Part shown: positions 34,645 to 36,512 of the stretch, piece by piece | How positions within the stretch are numbered: position 1 is the first letter of the stretch | Layout: each line of letters opens with the position of its first letter | The notes under the pieces: model-generated | Databases searched by the model: none | Seen by the model: only the letters and a program-made list of their open reading frames with translations | Told to the model about the DNA's origin: nothing | Origin: an uncultured Alphaproteobacteria bacterium | GTDB taxonomy: Bacteria; Pseudomonadota; Alphaproteobacteria; Rhodobacterales; Rhodobacteraceae | DNA length: 36,512 nt | Direction: 5' to 3' | NCBI GenBank assembly: GCA_902562285.1 | Contig: CACESU010000017.1 | Location: 1 to 36,512 of the forward strand | Program-made: the position numbers and the translations under genes

Positions 34645-34708
34645 TTTATTACCTCTATTTAAATCTTTTTTTATCTATTATAAATAAGAAAAGCAATCGA
34701 AGAAAAAT

Positions 34709-36025
34709 TTATAGAAATTTATTTATCGTCTTAATAATTGGAGAAGAATGGTCCTTCAAAGAATAAACATATTTTAATCCCTTTTGACCAACTAAGTTTG
34801 CATTACCATTTTTACTTAAGATTTGTACACTTTCTACCAATTCTCTAACACTTCTTACATATTTTATTGCACCTGCATTATTCAATTGATCAAAACCTTT
34901 TTGAAAATTATATACATAAGGACCTGTTATAATAGCACTACCAAATCTACAAGGTTCATAAGGATTATGTCCTCCAATGTTCACTAATGATCCGCCTAAA
35001 AAAACAATTTTACTTAGTTTATACCATAAACCTAGCTCACCTAAAGTATCCGCTAAATAAATTGAAGTTTTTTCTGTAATTTTTTGTTCTTTACTTCTAA
35101 TTTTGATTATGTACGAATTTGATTTTATTTTTTTAAATAACTCATCAATTCTATTTGGATGTCTTGGAATTAATATAAGAAAAAAATTTTTATCAATATC
35201 ATGTAGTTTTTTTTGTGCATTTACTATAATTTCTTCTTCTCCTTCATGAGTTGAAGCCGCGACCCATATTTTTTTATTCTTAAATATTTTTCTGAATTTA
35301 TTATATTGACTTAAATTATAGATAAGGGGGGGAGCTTGTTCTTTGGAAGATACAACACCAAGTAATTTTTTTTTGGAAATTCCGAGAGATAATAATCTAT
35401 TAGCAGTTAAATGGTCATTAGCAAAAACAAAATCAAACTTGTCCAAAATTTGTTTTGATGTAATTTTTATTTTAAACCACTTTTCAAAAGTTTTTTTTTC
35501 CATTCGAGCATTAATTAGGCCAAGTGGGATATGCTGTTTTTTTATATCAAATATTAGCCTAGGCCAAAATTCACTTTCTACAAAAATTACTAAATCTGGT
35601 TGCCAGTGGTCTAGAAAGTTTTTAGTTGCAGAAAAAGTATCAATAGGAGAAAATTGATGAATGCAATTTCTTGGCATCATTTTCTTTAAAATCAAAGAAG
35701 AAGAAATTGTGGTTGTAGTAATTAAAAATTTTATTTTTTTATTATTTTTTCCTAATTTTTCAATTAAATATAAAATACTTAATGCCTCACCTACACTAGC
35801 TGCATTAAACCATATTAGATAACTGACAGGCCTACTTAAACTAGCACGCCCTTTTCTTTCCAGAAATCTAATCTTATCTTCCTTCCCTTTAATTAACCTA
35901 TATTGTAAGAAAAGAAAAAAAAGAAATTCAAAATATCTAGTAACAAAAAAATATATTTTTAAAATAAATGATCTTCTATTTATTTTAATCATTTTCTCAA
36001 AAGTTCTTAAGTTTTCTGATTTCAT
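34709..36025 (-). CDS. waaA: Kdo transferase (lipid A glycosyltransferase)
   Basis: WaaA (KdtA) adds Kdo from CMP-Kdo to lipid IVA at the inner membrane. A membrane anchor lies at about 20-42. NAASVGEALS with the catalytic Glu80 is followed by VESEFWPRLI, STHEGEEEI, RHPNR and GGHNPYEP, all family blocks. The 438-residue length is normal. The ATG at 36025 makes the gene overlap pgi by 29 bases; an in-frame ATG at 35992, 4 bases after the pgi stop, would remove 11 residues and is an equally plausible start. Presence implies a Kdo-containing lipid A in this organism. Confidence 0.93.
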   Translation of the reverse strand: MKSENLRTFEKMIKINRRSFILKIYFFVTRYFEFLFFLFLQYRLIKGKEDKIRFLERKGRASLSRPVSYLIWFNAASVGEALSILYLIEKLGKNNKKIKFLITTTTISSSLILKKMMPRNCIHQFSPIDTFSATKNFLDHWQPDLVIFVESEFWPRLIFDIKKQHIPLGLINARMEKKTFEKWFKIKITSKQILDKFDFVFANDHLTANRLLSLGISKKKLLGVVSSKEQAPPLIYNLSQYNKFRKIFKNKKIWVAASTHEGEEEIIVNAQKKLHDIDKNFFLILIPRHPNRIDELFKKIKSNSYIIKIRSKEQKITEKTSIYLADTLGELGLWYKLSKIVFLGGSLVNIGGHNPYEPCRFGSAIITGPYVYNFQKGFDQLNNAGAIKYVRSVRELVESVQILSKNGNANLVGQKGLKYVYSLKDHSSPIIKTINKFL

Positions 36026-36512
36026 TTAATAAATTCAAGGTTGAATTACTAAAATTTTTATTTTGATTTTTCTGATTAAAATGTTCAGTTAGTTTTTTGG
36101 CTAATTCTTTGCCTAATTCTACACCCCATTGGTCAAAAGAATTTACATTCCATAATAAACCCTCGGCAAATGTTCGGTGTTCAAAAAGAGCTAACAACTT
36201 TCCTAAAATTTTTGGAGTTAGTTGTTTATATACTAAAATTGTAGATGGTCTATTTCCATCACAATACTTGTGATGATTCTTTTTTTCATCAAATGTATCT
36301 TCATTCTTAATTCCAAGCATGAGCGCTTCAGATTGTGCTAAACAATTAATTATCAATTGCAGATGATGCTTTTCATAGTAATTATGATCTATACAATTAG
36401 CTCCTAACAAAAATTCACATGGAATTATCTGATTGCTTTGATGCAAAAATTGATAAAAGGCGTGCTGACCATTTGTACCTATTTGCCCCCATGTTACAGG
36501 AGTTGTTGGATA
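35997..36512 (-). CDS. pgi: Glucose-6-phosphate isomerase, C-terminal part (cut by the right edge)
   Basis: The reading frame enters from the right edge at 36512 with YPTTPVTWGQ then IGTNGQHAFYQFLHQS, which includes the catalytic His of phosphoglucose isomerase. It continues through NSFDQWGVELGK with the conserved Lys. The 171 residues seen are the C-terminal third of a protein normally about 500-550 long. Pgi interconverts glucose 6-phosphate and fructose 6-phosphate, the source of UDP-GlcNAc for PseB. Its stop lies within the 5' end of the annotated waaA frame. Confidence 0.93.
   Translation of the reverse strand, partial: YPTTPVTWGQIGTNGQHAFYQFLHQSNQIIPCEFLLGANCIDHNYYEKHHLQLIINCLAQSEALMLGIKNEDTFDEKKNHHKYCDGNRPSTILVYKQLTPKILGKLLALFEHRTFAEGLLWNVNSFDQWGVELGKELAKKLTEHFNQKNQNKNFSNSTLNLLNEIRKLKNF

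Noticed and set aside
35997-36446. A 149-residue protein starting at the Met at 36446
   Set aside because: The frame continues upstream to the window edge with conserved Pgi sequence, so that Met is internal.

Overview
The window looks like part of the chromosome of a free-living, AT-rich, compact alphaproteobacterium, probably a marine streamlined lineage of the SAR11/HIMB59/AEGEAN-169 kind. This is inferred from content and was not checked by a database search. The support is very high A+T by eye, mostly very short or overlapping gene junctions, several TTG starts, and alphaproteobacterial hallmarks. Those hallmarks are a DinB with an N-terminal CxxC...CxxC extension, a DUF1285 protein, an SH3-domain exported protein beside a D-glycerate-type dehydrogenase, and the order rsfS-rlmH-gpmI-ctpA-rppH. 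No insertion sequence, integrase, phage gene or CRISPR array is visible. No gene-free stretch exceeds about 200 bases; the longest are 20414-20594 and 22455-22645.

Layout. Bases 1-5131 run mostly rightwards: a partial leftward gene at the edge, pyrF, dinB, a leftward N-formylglutamate amidohydrolase, tRNA-Val(GAC), rpmJ, an lldD-type flavoenzyme and DUF1285. Bases 5123-10402 are a leftward housekeeping run, ilvE-rsfS-rlmH-gpmI-ctpA-rppH. Bases 10558-12845 hold an OmpR-type regulator, an SH3 protein and a 2-hydroxyacid dehydrogenase. Bases 12838-20413 are a long leftward run: yjbQ, an alpha/beta hydrolase, lspA, mutL, rmuC, a 40-residue entericidin-like lipoprotein, dut, cysK and a MoeB/ThiF-type adenylase. 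tRNA-Ser(GCT) sits on the plus strand inside this run. Bases 20595-25361 are envelope-related: a UMF1-type MFS transporter, a PEGA lipoprotein, a 658-residue repeat-bearing surface protein and a DUF1624 membrane protein.

Bases 25482-36512 form a surface-glycan locus. A rightward, tightly coupled set (aldo/keto reductase, SpsF-type cytidylyltransferase fused to a class III aminotransferase, PseG fused to a PseH-like GNAT, PseI, and a capsule-type glycosyltransferase-like protein) converges on leftward pseC-pseB, waaA and pgi. Together these could make a CMP-activated pseudaminic-acid-type nonulosonate from UDP-GlcNAc: PseB dehydratase, PseC transaminase, GNAT, PseG, PseI, then the SpsF domain. 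The aldo/keto reductase and class III aminotransferase are additional to the textbook pathway and suggest a modified sugar. waaA places lipid A/Kdo assembly next to it.

The best candidates for something undescribed are the reductase plus cytidylyltransferase-aminotransferase pair, including a strong internal start signal, and the repeat protein, which combines an N-terminal lipobox with a C-terminus resembling type I secreted proteins.
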